Source: Pseudaminobacter salicylatoxidans (GTDB lineage Bacteria > Pseudomonadota > Alphaproteobacteria > Rhizobiales > Rhizobiaceae). From it: a DNA stretch of 64,000 nt. Positions 27,753 through 37,785 of the stretch are shown here, in pieces. The position numbers and the translations under genes were made by a program. The notes under the pieces are model-generated. The model did not search any database. It was not told the DNA's origin and was given only the letters and a program-made list of their open reading frames with translations. Position 1 is the stretch's first letter. The number at the start of each line of letters is the position of its first letter. Location: positions 283,476 to 347,475 of the forward strand of contig NZ_QGGG01000003.1 of the NCBI RefSeq assembly GCF_003148475.1, written 5' to 3'.

Positions 27753-28109
27753 TCAGGCTTCGGGCAGAAGCTCCCTTAGCTTTTCGGAAGGCCGCGCCAA
27801 TATCGCCCCCTTTTCCGTAACGACGATGGGCCGCTCGATCAGGATCGGATGCGCGAGCATGAAGTCGATCAACTCGTCATCGCTCCATTTCGGATCGTCC
27901 AGGCCAAGCTCGTCATAGGGCGTGCCACGACGGCGCAGCAGATCGCGCGGCTTCATGTCCATCAGGCCGAGGAGTTCCACCAGCCGCGCACGCGAAGGCG
28001 GCGTTTTCAGATATTCGACGATTTCCGGCTCCTCGCTGGAAGCGCGAATCATGGCCAGCACGTTGCGCGAGGTTCCGCAGTTCGGATTGTGATAGATCGT
28101 GATCGTCAT
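27753..28109 (-). CDS. arsC: Arsenate reductase (glutaredoxin-type) ArsC
   Basis: A 118-residue ArsC-family thiol reductase. The active-site Cys is in [19 protein letters not shown], and conserved Arg and acidic residues follow in [20 protein letters not shown] and [15 protein letters not shown], which match arsenate reductases more closely than Spx-type relatives. ATG 28109 overlaps the purD stop as ATGA, so it is translated with purD. There are no other ars genes nearby, so the cellular role could be general redox rather than arsenic resistance. Confidence 0.88.
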   Translation of the reverse strand: MTITIYHNPNCGTSRNVLAMIRASSEEPEIVEYLKTPPSRARLVELLGLMDMKPRDLLRRRGTPYDELGLDDPKWSDDELIDFMLAHPILIERPIVVTEKGAILARPSEKLRELLPEA

Positions 28110-29380
28110 TTCGCCTGCTCCCGTTCCACCGCCCGCCAGCCGATGTCGCGGCGGCAAAAACCTTCCGGCCAGTCGATGACATCCACCGCCTCATAGGCTT
28201 TGCGCTGCGCCTCGGTGACGGTCTTGCCGATTGCCGTGACGTTCAGGACGCGCCCACCGGCGGAGACGATTTCGCCATCTTCCTCGGCGGTACCGGCATG
28301 GAAGATTTCCACGCCCTCGCGCGCCTTTTCCAGCCCGCGAATGATGGTGCCCTTTTGCGGCGTTCCCGGATAGCCCTTCGACGCCATCACCACGGTCAGC
28401 GCCGCCTCGTCGCGCCAGCGTGCCGACATATGCGCAAGCTGGCCATCCGCGACGGCGTTGAGAAGCACCAGCAGGTCGTCTTTCAGGCGCATCATCAGCA
28501 CCTGGCATTCGGGGTCGCCGAAGCGGACATTGTATTCGATGAGCTGCGGGCCTTTCTCGTCGATCATCAGGCCGGCGAACAGCACGCCCGAGAACGGCAT
28601 GCCCATTTCGGCCATGCCGCGCATGGTCGGCTCGATGATCTCGCGCATGGTGCGCTCGATCAGCTCCGGCGTCATCACCGGCGCCGGCGAATAGGCGCCC
28701 ATGCCGCCGGTGTTGGGACCGGTGTCGCCCTCGCCGACGCGCTTATGGTCCTGCGCGGTGCCGAAGGGCAGCGCCGTCTTGCCATCGCACAGACAGAAGA
28801 AGCTCGCTTCCTCGCCGGTCAGAAACGCCTCGACCACCACTTCCGCACCGGCTGCGCCGAAGCCGCCATCGAAGCAGGCGTCGATCGCGGCCAGCGCCTC
28901 GTCCAGCGTCATCGCAACCGTCACACCCTTGCCGGCGGCAAGGCCATCGGCCTTGATCACTATGGGCGCGCCCATCTTCTCGATATAGGCCCTTGCGTCG
29001 GCGGCATTGCCGAAGCGTTCATAGGCAGCGGTGGGGATGTTGTACTTCCGGCAAAGATCCTTGGTGAAGCCCTTGGAGCCTTCGAGCTGCGCGGCCTTGG
29101 CCGAAGGCCCGAACACACGGATGCCTTCGGCGCGCAGATGATCGCCAAGGCCCGCGACCAGCGGCGCTTCCGGCCCGACCACCACGAGGTCTATCGCCTT
29201 GTCCTTGCAGAAGGCGGCAACAGCGGGATGATCGTTGACGTCGAGCGCGGCGATCTCCGCCAGCTCCGCGACACCCGGATTGCCCGGCGCGGCATAGAGT
29301 TTCGTCAGCATCGGCGACGCCGCCAGCTTCCAGGCCAGCGCATGTTCGCGGCCGCCCGAACCAATCAGAAGAACATTCAT
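28106..29380 (-). CDS. purD: Phosphoribosylamine-glycine ligase
   Basis: PurD joins glycine to phosphoribosylamine in step two of purine synthesis. The 424-residue ATP-grasp enzyme starts [20 protein letters not shown] and has [19 protein letters not shown], the ATP-grasp segment [40 protein letters not shown] and [20 protein letters not shown] 29380 follows GGAG; the open frame runs 26 codons further without similarity. It overlaps arsC by ATGA and is divergent from ubiA. Confidence 0.97.
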   Translation of the reverse strand: MNVLLIGSGGREHALAWKLAASPMLTKLYAAPGNPGVAELAEIAALDVNDHPAVAAFCKDKAIDLVVVGPEAPLVAGLGDHLRAEGIRVFGPSAKAAQLEGSKGFTKDLCRKYNIPTAAYERFGNAADARAYIEKMGAPIVIKADGLAAGKGVTVAMTLDEALAAIDACFDGGFGAAGAEVVVEAFLTGEEASFFCLCDGKTALPFGTAQDHKRVGEGDTGPNTGGMGAYSPAPVMTPELIERTMREIIEPTMRGMAEMGMPFSGVLFAGLMIDEKGPQLIEYNVRFGDPECQVLMMRLKDDLLVLLNAVADGQLAHMSARWRDEAALTVVMASKGYPGTPQKGTIIRGLEKAREGVEIFHAGTAEEDGEIVSAGGRVLNVTAIGKTVTEAQRKAYEAVDVIDWPEGFCRRDIGWRAVEREQAK

Positions 29381-29518
29381 GCCATCGCGCTCCGTGCCTG
29401 GGTTCGTCCGTTGCGGCTTCCGGTATGACCATGAGGTGGCAGGGTCAACCGTCAACACCCATTATCAAGGACAAATCATCGTCTTGACGAGCGTTGTCGC
29501 TGCTGTCACCTCAAGCAG

Positions 29519-30502
29519 ATGGAAAACATTCAGTCGAAAGAGGCGCAAGGCCGCGTTGCCGACGCGCCGAGCGGTCATTGGGTCTATCGGATTCTGCCTC
29601 GCCGGGCGTGGCCCTATGCGCAACTTGCGCGCTGGGACCGGCCGATCGGCTGGATACTTTTGCTTTGGCCTTGCTGGTGGTCCGCCGCGCTCGGCGCGGT
29701 CGCCTTCGCGCGGCCGGAAGACCCGCTGCCGACGCTGCTGCCCAGCCCCTTGTTCCTGGTACTTTTCATGATCGGCGCGATCGCCATGCGCGGCGCCGGC
29801 TGCACCTATAACGACCTGGTCGACGAAAAGATCGATGCCGAGGTCGAGCGCACCCGCTCGCGGCCGTTGCCGTCGGGCCAGGTCAACCGCAAGCAGGCCT
29901 GGACCTTCCTGGTGGCGCAGGCACTGGTCGGGCTCGTGGTGCTGCTGCAATTCAACAGCTTTTCCATCATGCTCGGACTCTCCTCGCTGGTGATCGTGGC
30001 GGCCTATCCCTTCATGAAAAGATTCACCGACTGGCCGCAATTCGTTCTCGGCCTTGCCTTTTCCTGGGGCGCGCTGATGGGCTGGGCATCGGCATTCGCC
30101 GATCTCGAAGCAGCCCCCATACTGCTCTACATCGGCTCGATCATGTGGGTGATCGGTTACGACACCATCTATGCCCATCAGGACAAGGAAGACGACGCGC
30201 TGGTGGGCGTGCGCTCCACCGCGCGCCTGTTTGGCGCAAACACCAAAATGTGGCTGGTCGGGCTTTATGGCGGCGCGCTGATCTGCTTTGCCGCGGCCTT
30301 TGCGGCGGCGGAAGCGCCGATGCCGGCGCTGGCCGGCCTGGTGGCCGCTGGCGCGCATATGGCGCGCCAGATTCGCGTGCTCGACATCGACGATCCCGAC
30401 CAGTGCCTCAAACTGTTCAAGTCGAACAGCACGGTCGGCTGGCTGATCTTCCTCGGCCTGATCGGCGGCGGCCTTTGGGTGGCGCTGAAGCCGCTACTGT
30501 GA
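29519..30502 (+). CDS. ubiA: 4-hydroxybenzoate octaprenyltransferase
   Basis: UbiA attaches the polyprenyl tail to 4-hydroxybenzoate in ubiquinone synthesis, in the inner membrane. The 327-residue polytopic protein has ARWDRPIGWILLLWPCWW, the first Asp motif GAGCTYNDLVDEKIDAEVER followed by TRSRPLPSG, and the second acidic motif YDTIYAHQDKEDDALVGVRS. It has the normal family length plus a short polar N-terminus. The octaprenyl or decaprenyl donor is probably made by the ispB product at 39943. It is divergent from purD. Confidence 0.95.
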   Translation: MENIQSKEAQGRVADAPSGHWVYRILPRRAWPYAQLARWDRPIGWILLLWPCWWSAALGAVAFARPEDPLPTLLPSPLFLVLFMIGAIAMRGAGCTYNDLVDEKIDAEVERTRSRPLPSGQVNRKQAWTFLVAQALVGLVVLLQFNSFSIMLGLSSLVIVAAYPFMKRFTDWPQFVLGLAFSWGALMGWASAFADLEAAPILLYIGSIMWVIGYDTIYAHQDKEDDALVGVRSTARLFGANTKMWLVGLYGGALICFAAAFAAAEAPMPALAGLVAAGAHMARQIRVLDIDDPDQCLKLFKSNSTVGWLIFLGLIGGGLWVALKPLL

Positions 30503-30662
30503 GGCTGGGTTAGCATCATTTTCGACAGCCGAAGCTGAACGACGGCAAGCCTGACCTTCGGCCAACAGCAAAGACTTCTCCTTCGAAGCCACTACCGCCA
30601 GCGGCCGCCACCGCCCGCGAGCATGGCCCGCGGACGGCAAAGGTCCGAAAAATTTCAGGCGC

Positions 30663-31229
30663 CTATCTCCGCGCGATGATTTCCTCGCCGCCGATGACCA
30701 GGCGCAGGCCGAGATTGCCGGCCTTGCGACGCGCCTGGAAGCGCGAGCGGCGCGTGACCGTCGGGCGGCCTTTGCGACGCTCCTGCGGCGGCATGGCCTT
30801 GATGGCGGCGCCGAGCGATTCTTCCAGCGTGCGGGCGACGCCGTCCGCCTCGATGAGCAGCATGGGCAGACGGAAGGCCTCGGCCCAGGCACGCCAGTCG
30901 GCAGCCACGTCGTCCAGATTGTCGGCCACCAGCAGCGGCACCGAGAGCTGCGGATCGTTGTGCAGGAGTTCAAGCGTCACGGTGACGTTGAACAGGTCGT
31001 CCTCGATCGCGCGGGCCGCGACACCGCGGAAGGCGGTTGCCGGCATCACCACCGTGGCAGGCAGGCCGCTTCTCTGCAGGATACGCCGCACCGTCGCGCC
31101 GCGCTGGTCGATGGTAAAGCTGACATCGCCGAAGTCGTCGCGCGTGGCGTAGCTGGTCATCTGGGGCAAGCGAAACGGGTCGAGACGCATGTTGCGCCCC
31201 GCCCAGACTGGCTTCAGTCCGGTGCTCAT
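30663..31229 (-). CDS. DUF6101 family protein
   Basis: A 188-residue protein of a family (DUF6101) seen mainly in Hyphomicrobiales; function unknown. It begins MSTGLKPVWAGRNMRLDPFR, has no signal peptide or membrane span, and ends in a very basic stretch (RRKGRPTVTRRSRFQARRKA) before a short hydrophobic strand (LGLRLVIGGEEIIARR). Basicity suggests nucleic acid contact, but this is only inference. It converges on ubiA. Confidence 0.75.
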   Translation of the reverse strand: MSTGLKPVWAGRNMRLDPFRLPQMTSYATRDDFGDVSFTIDQRGATVRRILQRSGLPATVVMPATAFRGVAARAIEDDLFNVTVTLELLHNDPQLSVPLLVADNLDDVAADWRAWAEAFRLPMLLIEADGVARTLEESLGAAIKAMPPQERRKGRPTVTRRSRFQARRKAGNLGLRLVIGGEEIIARR

Positions 31230-31579
31230 TGTGTGTGCCTTCTTCCTGTTACTCCTGAGAGCCGGTTTCCGGTCTCTCCGAACCGGTTTTCCCGGTCTCG
31301 TTATGGGAAGACACTAGCGCGGGGTCCTTACCGGCCCGCTTAAGAAAGTCGGTTAAATCTTTCTGATCTATCAGATGGTTATCGGAATCCGACCAACTAC
31401 AAGATGTTGTAAACCTGAATGAAGGAGCGGTGAATTTCAGGGAAGAAACCGTTCCGAGACGTAAGCGACATGCCCCCTCTCCGACCGCTTCGCGGCCACC
31501 TCGCCCACGAAATGGGGGAGAGGTACCGAGGCGCAGTCGAGACGCAAAGAGGGAAACCGCTCTCTGTCTTTTGCCGTCT
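31230..31579. other. Intergenic region with a palindromic REP-like element
   Basis: A 350-base gap between the 3' end of the FAD oxidoreductase gene and the start of the DUF6101 gene. The part at 31472-31530 (CCCCCTCTCC ... GCTTCGCGGCCACCTC ... GGGGGAGAGG) has the look of the dispersed GC-rich repeats found between rhizobial genes. Nearer DUF6101 there are repeats of CCGGTTT and CGGTCTC (31261-31300). I see no gene here. Confidence 0.5.
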
Positions 31580-33010
31580 CTAAATCACCTTGCCGGGATT
31601 CATGATCCCCGCCGGATCGAACGCCGCCTTCACACGGCGCATGAGGTCGATGGCAATCGGCTGGGTGGTGGCGATGAGTTCGTCGCGCTTCATCTGGCCG
31701 ATGCCGTGCTCGGCCGAGATCGAGCCGTTCATCTCGCGCACGATGTCATGCACCGCCTTGTTCATGATCGGGTAGAGATCGAGGAAGGCTTCCGTATCGC
31801 CGCCGGCCGGCTGCGAGATGTTGTAGTGCAGATTGCCGTCACCCATGTGGCCGAAACAGGCAATGCGCGCATCCGGGCAGATGGCAACCACTGCCCTGCC
31901 CGCCTGCTCGATGAAGGCAGGTATAGAAACCACCGGCACGGAAATATCGTGCTTGATCGAGCCGCCCTCGGGGCGCTGGGCGTCCGACAGGCTCTCGCGC
32001 AGCCGCCAGAAGGCGCCGGCTTGCGAAAGGTTGGCTGCGATCACCGCATCGCCAACAAGTTCCGCCTCGAAACCCGACGTCAGCACCTCCTCCATCAGCA
32101 GCCGGGCATCTTCCGCCGAGCGGCCGTATGAAATCTCGATCAGCACATGCCAGGGCCATTCGCCTTGCAGCGGCCGTGTGGCGTCAGCCACATGGCGCAC
32201 GGCGAAGCCCAGCACCATGTCGGAAATGAGCTCGAAGGCGGTGAGGCCGCTGCCAGCCTGATCGGTGGCGCGGCTGAACAATTCCAGCGCTGCTTCTGGC
32301 GAAGACAGCCCGACCCAGGCCACCTCCCTGCCCTTCGGCTTCGGAAACAGCTTTAGCACCGCCGCTGTGATGACGCCGAGCGTGCCCTCGGCCCCCACGA
32401 AAAGGTCCTTGAGGTCGTAGCCGGTATTGTCCTTCTTCAGCTTGCGCAGATCGTCGAACACCTCGCCGGTGGGCAACACCACCTCGACGCCGAGGCAGAG
32501 TTCACGCGCGTTGCCATGGGCCAGAACGCCGGTGCCGCCCGCATTGGAAGAGAGATTGCCACCGATCTCGCACGAGCCTTGCGAGCCGAGCGAGAGCGGA
32601 AACAGCCGGCCTGCGGCATCGGCCGCCTCATGCAGCTTTTCCAGGATCACGCCGGCCTCAGCCGTCACGGTGTTCGACAGCGTGTCGATCTCCCGGATAC
32701 GGTTGAGCCGCGACAGCGACAGCACGACTTGCGTGCCCGAACGATCGGGCATCTGCGCGCCGACCAGCCCTGTATTGCCGCCCTGCGGCACGATTGCCGT
32801 GCCCGTTTCGGTGGCCAGCTTCATGATGCGGCTCACCTCGTCCACACTGCCAGGCCGCAGAACCAGAGGCGAAAGGCCGGGATAGCGCCCGCGCCGTTCG
32901 GTGACATAGGGCTCGATGTCCGCCGTCTCGCGCAGCGCATGGCCCGCGCCGACGATTGCCACAAAGCGGTCGAGCAAGGCGGGGTCGAGAGGCATAGAAT
33001 TGTGAGTCAT
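31580..33010 (-). CDS. FAD-binding oxidoreductase (GlcD/D-2-hydroxyglutarate dehydrogenase type)
   Basis: A 476-residue flavoprotein of the VAO family that oxidises D-2-hydroxy acids. The FAD domain covers about residues 40-220: PLVLRPGSVDEVSRIMKLAT, IVPQGGNTGLVGAQ, LFPLSLGSQGSCEIGGNLSS and KKDNTGYDLKDLFVGAEGTL. The C-terminal FAD-oxidase domain has the metal and substrate pattern FGHMGDGNLHYNISQP and the terminal SAEHGIGQMKRDEL. D-lactate, glycolate and D-2-hydroxyglutarate are all possible substrates; no partner subunit genes are adjacent. Confidence 0.9.
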   Translation of the reverse strand: MTHNSMPLDPALLDRFVAIVGAGHALRETADIEPYVTERRGRYPGLSPLVLRPGSVDEVSRIMKLATETGTAIVPQGGNTGLVGAQMPDRSGTQVVLSLSRLNRIREIDTLSNTVTAEAGVILEKLHEAADAAGRLFPLSLGSQGSCEIGGNLSSNAGGTGVLAHGNARELCLGVEVVLPTGEVFDDLRKLKKDNTGYDLKDLFVGAEGTLGVITAAVLKLFPKPKGREVAWVGLSSPEAALELFSRATDQAGSGLTAFELISDMVLGFAVRHVADATRPLQGEWPWHVLIEISYGRSAEDARLLMEEVLTSGFEAELVGDAVIAANLSQAGAFWRLRESLSDAQRPEGGSIKHDISVPVVSIPAFIEQAGRAVVAICPDARIACFGHMGDGNLHYNISQPAGGDTEAFLDLYPIMNKAVHDIVREMNGSISAEHGIGQMKRDELIATTQPIAIDLMRRVKAAFDPAGIMNPGKVI

Positions 33011-33020
33011 GGCCGATACT

Positions 33021-33062
33021 TAGAGCGAGATGGCATTCTCTTGAATGCCATCTCGCTCTAAG
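33021..33062. repeat. Perfect 19-bp inverted repeat
   Basis: TTAGAGCGAGATGGCATTC (33021-33039) and its exact reverse complement (33044-33062) surround TCTT. It lies 10 bases upstream of the FAD oxidoreductase start, in the gap after the Sua5 gene. It could terminate Sua5 transcription or be a dispersed repeat unit; no T-run follows. Confidence 0.75.
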
Positions 33063-33075
33063 CCTTTGTTCTTTG

Positions 33076-33117
33076 GGCATGATCCCGAAAGTCTGCAACT
33101 TTTCGGGATCATGCCCC
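33076..33117. repeat. Dispersed palindrome with GCATGATCCCGAAA arms
   Basis: GGGCATGATCCCGAAAGT (33076-33093) pairs with ACTTTTCGGGATCATGCCC (33099-33117), one bulged base apart, around CTGCA. It shares the core ACTTTTCGGGATCA with the repeat at 27695. It begins 11 bases after the Sua5 stop codon as read on the minus strand, so it may also end that transcript. Confidence 0.75.
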
Positions 33118-33128
33118 GGTTAGAAATC

Positions 33129-34103
<975 letters not shown>

Positions 34104-34189
34104 TGTTTGTCACAGTTTGACTATAGCGGGCAGGCGACGGCCGCAAGGGTTGGGTGGGTGAAGAGTGCTATGCCATCTTGACTTCCCCC

Positions 34190-34293
34190 TTGATGAGGGA
34201 GGTCGCCACGAAGTGGCGGGTAAAAGTGGATGGTGTTGCATAGCCACCCCACCCCGGCGCTTCGCGTCGACCCTCCCCATTCAAGGGGAGGGT
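34190..34293. repeat. GC-rich REP-like repeats downstream of glyS
   Basis: The segment holds CCCCCTTGATGAGGGAGG, CGCCACGAAGTGGCG (a short stem), and ACCCTCCCC-ATTCAA-GGGGAGGGT (9-bp perfect stem, 34270-34293), with GGGTAAAAGTG occurring twice. It follows the glyS stop on the minus strand. The form is that of repeats scattered through Mesorhizobium-type genomes; it may also act as a weak terminator. Confidence 0.55.
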
Positions 34294-34301
34294 AAAAGTG
34301 C

Positions 34302-36629
34302 TCAACCGGCGATCTTGGAGAAATCGGCAACCTCGCCCGTCGCTGCGCGGATGCGCGACAGGAGCGCCAGACGGTTGGCGCGCACGTCGAGGTCTTCGTC
34401 GTTGACGAGCACCTTGTCGAAGAATGTGTCGACCGGTTCGCGCAGCACGCTGAGCGCCAGCATGGCAGCGGAAAAATCAGTGTTTCGAATCGCTTGCGCG
34501 GCTTCCTTCTCAGCGTGATTCACCGACGCGAGCAGCTTGTGCTCTGCCTCTTCGCGCAACAGCGATGGCTCGACGCCATCGCCGATGCGTGTGCCCTTCT
34601 TCTCCTCGGCCGCAAGAATGTTGGCGGCGCGCTTGGTGCCGGCCAGCAGGTTCCTGCCGTCCTCGGTGTTGAGGAACACCACCAGCGCCTCGACGCGGCG
34701 GGTCAGCAGAAGCAGGTTGTCGGCTTCCGGCGTCACCACGGAATCGATGAGGTCGTAGCGGGCGCCGAGATCGCGCAGATAGACCTTCAGCCGCTCGTGG
34801 AAGAACGCCAGCAGGTCCGCACCCAGCGGCCTGGCCTTCTCGGCGGCTTCCTCGCGGATGCGCTTCTCGTAGCCGGCAATCGCGTTGTCGAGGTCTTCCT
34901 GACCGTCGACATCGCCCGACTTCTGCGCGGCGAGCCTTGCCTCATATTCCTCGAGCAGTTTCTGGATGCGCGGCTCGTCGTGGCCCGCGAAGGCAGACGC
35001 GATGAGCTTCGAAAGCTCGACCGTCCACTCCTTCGACAGCACCAGCCGGATGACGCCGAGCGCGGCTCGGCGCAGCGCGTAAGGATCCTTGGAGCCCGTG
35101 GGCTTCTCGTCGATGGCCCAGAAGCCCACCAGCGTGTCGAGCTTGTCGGCCAGCGCCACGGCCACCGAAACGGGATCGGTGGGCACACGGTCGGACGGAC
35201 CTTGCGGCTTGTAGTGCTCCTCGATGGCCGCGGCCACCGAAGCATGCTCACCTTGCAGCAGGGCATATTTGTGCCCCATGGCGCCCTGCAGTTCGGGGAA
35301 CTCGCCCACCACTTCGGTCTGCAGATCGGCCTTGGCCAGCAACGATGCACGCTCGGCCAGCGCCGGGTCGGCCCCGACAAGCGGCGCGATCTCGTGCGCC
35401 AGCCGGCGGATGCGATCCACGCGCTGGCCCTGCGTGCCGAGCTTGGCGTGGAAGGTCACGCCGAGATGATCGAGACGGGCCATGCGCTGGTCGAGCGGCT
35501 TCCTGAGATCAAGGCCGAACTTCGCGCCGGAATCCGCAAGCTGGTTGAGATCCGGCAGGTCGTGCTGGTCGGTCGTCCAGAAATAGAGCGCGTCGGACAG
35601 GCGCGCGCGCACCACCTTGCCGTTGCCGTGAGCGATCTCCTTGCCGCCGTCCTTCGCCTCGATATTGGCGACGAGGACGAAGCGACTGGAAAGCGCATCT
35701 TCCGCCCCCTGCGGGCGCGTGACGAAACACTTCTGGTTGGCACGGATGGTGAGGCGGATGACCTCGGCCGGGATGGCGAGAAAATCCTGCTCGAACTCTC
35801 CCATCAGCACGACGGGCCATTCCACCAGGCCTGACACTTCTTCCACGAGGCCCTCGTCCTCGACCAGTTCAAGCCCGCTGGCAAAGGCCAGATTACGTGC
35901 GTCCGAAAGGATCATTTCCTTGCGGCGGTCGGCATCCAGCACCACTTTTGCGGCCTCGAGCCTGGAAACATAGTCGTCGAAGCGGCGCACGGGGATGGCA
36001 TCCGGCGCGTGGAAACGATGGCCGTAGGTGACATTGCCGGAGCGGATGCCGTCGATCTCGAAATCGACCACCACCGGCTCCCCGGTCTCGGGCCCGAAGG
36101 TACAGACGATGGATTGCAGCGGGCGCACCCAGCGCAGCGCTTCACCGCCGCGTCCCTCGACGCCGCCATAGGCCATGCCCTTGGGGCCGGACGCAGCGCC
36201 CCAGCGCATCGACTTCGGCCAGGGGAAGGCGCGGATGACGTTCGGCACCAGCTCGGAAATAATCTCTTCGGCCGCGCGGCCGGGCTTCGAAATATGGGCG
36301 ACGTAGAAATCGCCCTTCTTCGGGTCCGTATGCACATGCGCCTCGGATATGTCGGCGAGGCCGGCGGAGCGCAGGAAACCGTCGATAGCCTGCTGCGGCG
36401 CCTTGGTGCTCGGCCCTTTCTTCTCCTCGCGCGTGTCCCTGGAGCGGGCGGTGAGACCGCGAATATCCAGCGTCAGCCGGCGCGGTGTCCAGTATTCGCG
36501 CGCCGCCTCATAGGTCAGGCCCGCGTCCACGAGACCGTCGGTGATCATCTTTTTGAGGTCGCCGGCAGCCTTGCGCTGCATGCGGGCGGGGATTTCCTCG
36601 GAGCGAAGTTCAAGCAGAAGATCAGGCAT
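34302..36629 (-). CDS. glyS: Glycyl-tRNA synthetase beta subunit
   Basis: GlyS is the beta chain of the tetrameric glycyl-tRNA synthetase; it binds tRNA and pairs with GlyQ. The product has 775 residues from ATG 36629 ([20 protein letters not shown]), a somewhat long member of the family. Typical segments are [35 protein letters not shown] and [19 protein letters not shown], with a DALR-like end. ATG 36629 overlaps the stop of a 39-codon leader ORF as TGATG. An in-frame ATG at 36662 would add [11 protein letters not shown], but it lacks similarity. The first 14 codons are duplicated upstream. Confidence 0.96.
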   Translation of the reverse strand: MPDLLLELRSEEIPARMQRKAAGDLKKMITDGLVDAGLTYEAAREYWTPRRLTLDIRGLTARSRDTREEKKGPSTKAPQQAIDGFLRSAGLADISEAHVHTDPKKGDFYVAHISKPGRAAEEIISELVPNVIRAFPWPKSMRWGAASGPKGMAYGGVEGRGGEALRWVRPLQSIVCTFGPETGEPVVVDFEIDGIRSGNVTYGHRFHAPDAIPVRRFDDYVSRLEAAKVVLDADRRKEMILSDARNLAFASGLELVEDEGLVEEVSGLVEWPVVLMGEFEQDFLAIPAEVIRLTIRANQKCFVTRPQGAEDALSSRFVLVANIEAKDGGKEIAHGNGKVVRARLSDALYFWTTDQHDLPDLNQLADSGAKFGLDLRKPLDQRMARLDHLGVTFHAKLGTQGQRVDRIRRLAHEIAPLVGADPALAERASLLAKADLQTEVVGEFPELQGAMGHKYALLQGEHASVAAAIEEHYKPQGPSDRVPTDPVSVAVALADKLDTLVGFWAIDEKPTGSKDPYALRRAALGVIRLVLSKEWTVELSKLIASAFAGHDEPRIQKLLEEYEARLAAQKSGDVDGQEDLDNAIAGYEKRIREEAAEKARPLGADLLAFFHERLKVYLRDLGARYDLIDSVVTPEADNLLLLTRRVEALVVFLNTEDGRNLLAGTKRAANILAAEEKKGTRIGDGVEPSLLREEAEHKLLASVNHAEKEAAQAIRNTDFSAAMLALSVLREPVDTFFDKVLVNDEDLDVRANRLALLSRIRAATGEVADFSKIAG

Positions 36630-36748
36630 CAGAGCAGCTCCGACCGCATGGTATTTTTGCATTTGCGCGTCCTCGCGCCAAAGGCGCTGCGGGCGCGCGG
36701 CGTGGCCGGGATTTCCTCGGAACGAAGTTCAAGCAGAAGATCAGGCAT
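36589..36748 (-). repeat. 41-bp direct repeat of the glyS 5' end flanking a 78-bp insert
   Basis: Copy one (36708-36748) and copy two (36589-36629, the true glyS start) are identical over 41 bases except one G/A change. The 78 bases between them (36630-36707) do not resemble glyS and hold a GCGCC-TTT-GGCGC stem. The copies are offset by 119 bases, so copy one is out of frame with glyS. The layout fits a small insertion with duplicated flanks; no transposase is involved nearby. Confidence 0.85.
36629..36748 (-). CDS. 39-codon leader ORF between glyQ and glyS
   Basis: ATG 36748 directly abuts the glyQ TAA stop, and the ORF ends in TGA at 36631-36629, sharing its last A with the glyS ATG. The first 14 codons repeat the glyS start ([14 protein letters not shown]). 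The remaining 25 come from an inserted segment ([17 protein letters not shown] and so on) with no recognisable homology. It probably has no function as a protein. It could carry ribosomes from glyQ to glyS by termination and reinitiation. Confidence 0.5.
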   Translation of the reverse strand: MPDLLLELRSEEIPATPRARSAFGARTRKCKNTMRSELL

Positions 36749-37702
36749 TTATGCAGCCTCGCCGGTCATCGCAAAGCCACCGGCTTCGGTCTGGAGGAAA
36801 GCCTCGCCGCACTGGCGGGCGAGGTTGCGGACACGCAGGATATAGCTCTGGCGCTCGGTGACAGAGATCACGCCGCGCGCATCGAGCAGGTTGAAGACGT
36901 GGCTGGCCTTGATGCACTGGTCATAGGCCGGGAACACCATCTGGTGCGGCTTGCCATCGGTGCGCCGGGCGCCGGCCTTCAGCAATGCCTCGCACTCGGC
37001 CTCGGCCTCGTCGAAATGGCGCAGCAGCACGGCCGTATCGGCATGCTCGAAATTGTAACGGGAATATTCCTGCTCGGCCTGCAGGAAGACCTCGCCATAG
37101 GTGACTTTCTCGTCGCCCTCACGGCCGTTGAAGTTGAGGTCGTAGACATTGTCCACGCCCTGCACATACATGGCCAGACGCTCGAGCCCATAGGTCAGCT
37201 CGCCGGAAACGGGCGCGCATTCGATGCCGCAGACCTGCTGGAAATAGGTGAACTGCGACACTTCCATGCCGTCGCACCAGCATTCCCAACCGAGACCCCA
37301 CGAACCGGTGGTCGGGTTCTCCCAGTCGTCCTCCACGAATCGGACGTCATGCAGCAGCGGATCGATGCCGATGGCCCTCAACGAGCCGAGATAAAGCTCC
37401 TGCAGGTCGGGCGGGCTGGGCTTCAGCAGGACCTGATACTGATAGTAGTGCTGGAGACGGTTCGGGTTCTCGCCATAGCGGCCGTCCTTGGGCCGGCGTG
37501 ACGGCTGAACATAGGCGACATTCCAGTTTTTGGGGCCCAGCGCGCGCAGCGTGGTGGCCGGATGGAGCGTGCCCGCACCGACCTCCATGTCGTAAGGTTG
37601 CAGGATGACACAACCGTATTTCGCCCAGTAATCGTGCAGCGTCAGGATCAGCCCCTGAAAGGAACGGCTGGGGTGCATATAGTCGGGCAGGTTTGCGGTC
37701 AC
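36749..37702 (-). CDS. glyQ: Glycyl-tRNA synthetase alpha subunit
   Basis: GlyQ is the catalytic chain of the alpha2-beta2 glycyl-tRNA synthetase and forms glycyl-adenylate. The 317-residue protein has the class II features [73 protein letters not shown] and [18 protein letters not shown]. Start [20 protein letters not shown] and length are normal. A strong terminator just upstream separates it from the TPR-LysM gene, so it begins its own unit with glyS. Confidence 0.97.
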   Translation of the reverse strand: MTANLPDYMHPSRSFQGLILTLHDYWAKYGCVILQPYDMEVGAGTLHPATTLRALGPKNWNVAYVQPSRRPKDGRYGENPNRLQHYYQYQVLLKPSPPDLQELYLGSLRAIGIDPLLHDVRFVEDDWENPTTGSWGLGWECWCDGMEVSQFTYFQQVCGIECAPVSGELTYGLERLAMYVQGVDNVYDLNFNGREGDEKVTYGEVFLQAEQEYSRYNFEHADTAVLLRHFDEAEAECEALLKAGARRTDGKPHQMVFPAYDQCIKASHVFNLLDARGVISVTERQSYILRVRNLARQCGEAFLQTEAGGFAMTGEAA

Positions 37703-37713
37703 GGGAAAGCCTC

Positions 37714-37742
37714 AAAAAGACGGGCCGAAAGATCGGCCCGTC
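37714..37742 (-). terminator. Rho-independent terminator of the TPR-LysM gene
   Basis: On the minus strand GACGGGCCGA and TCGGCCCGTC form a perfect 10-bp stem with a TCTT loop, followed by TTTTT (plus-strand A-run at 37714-37718). It lies between the TPR-LysM stop and the glyQ start, so a glyQ promoter must lie very close by or overlap it. Confidence 0.9.
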
Positions 37743-37785
37743 CTATTCCGGTGATCCGGAAGCGTCAAGTTTCGACGCGAAAAGA

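Noticed and set aside
27753..28109. Part of an arsenic resistance operon
   Set aside because: No arsR, arsB, acr3 or arsH nearby; the gene is coupled to purD.
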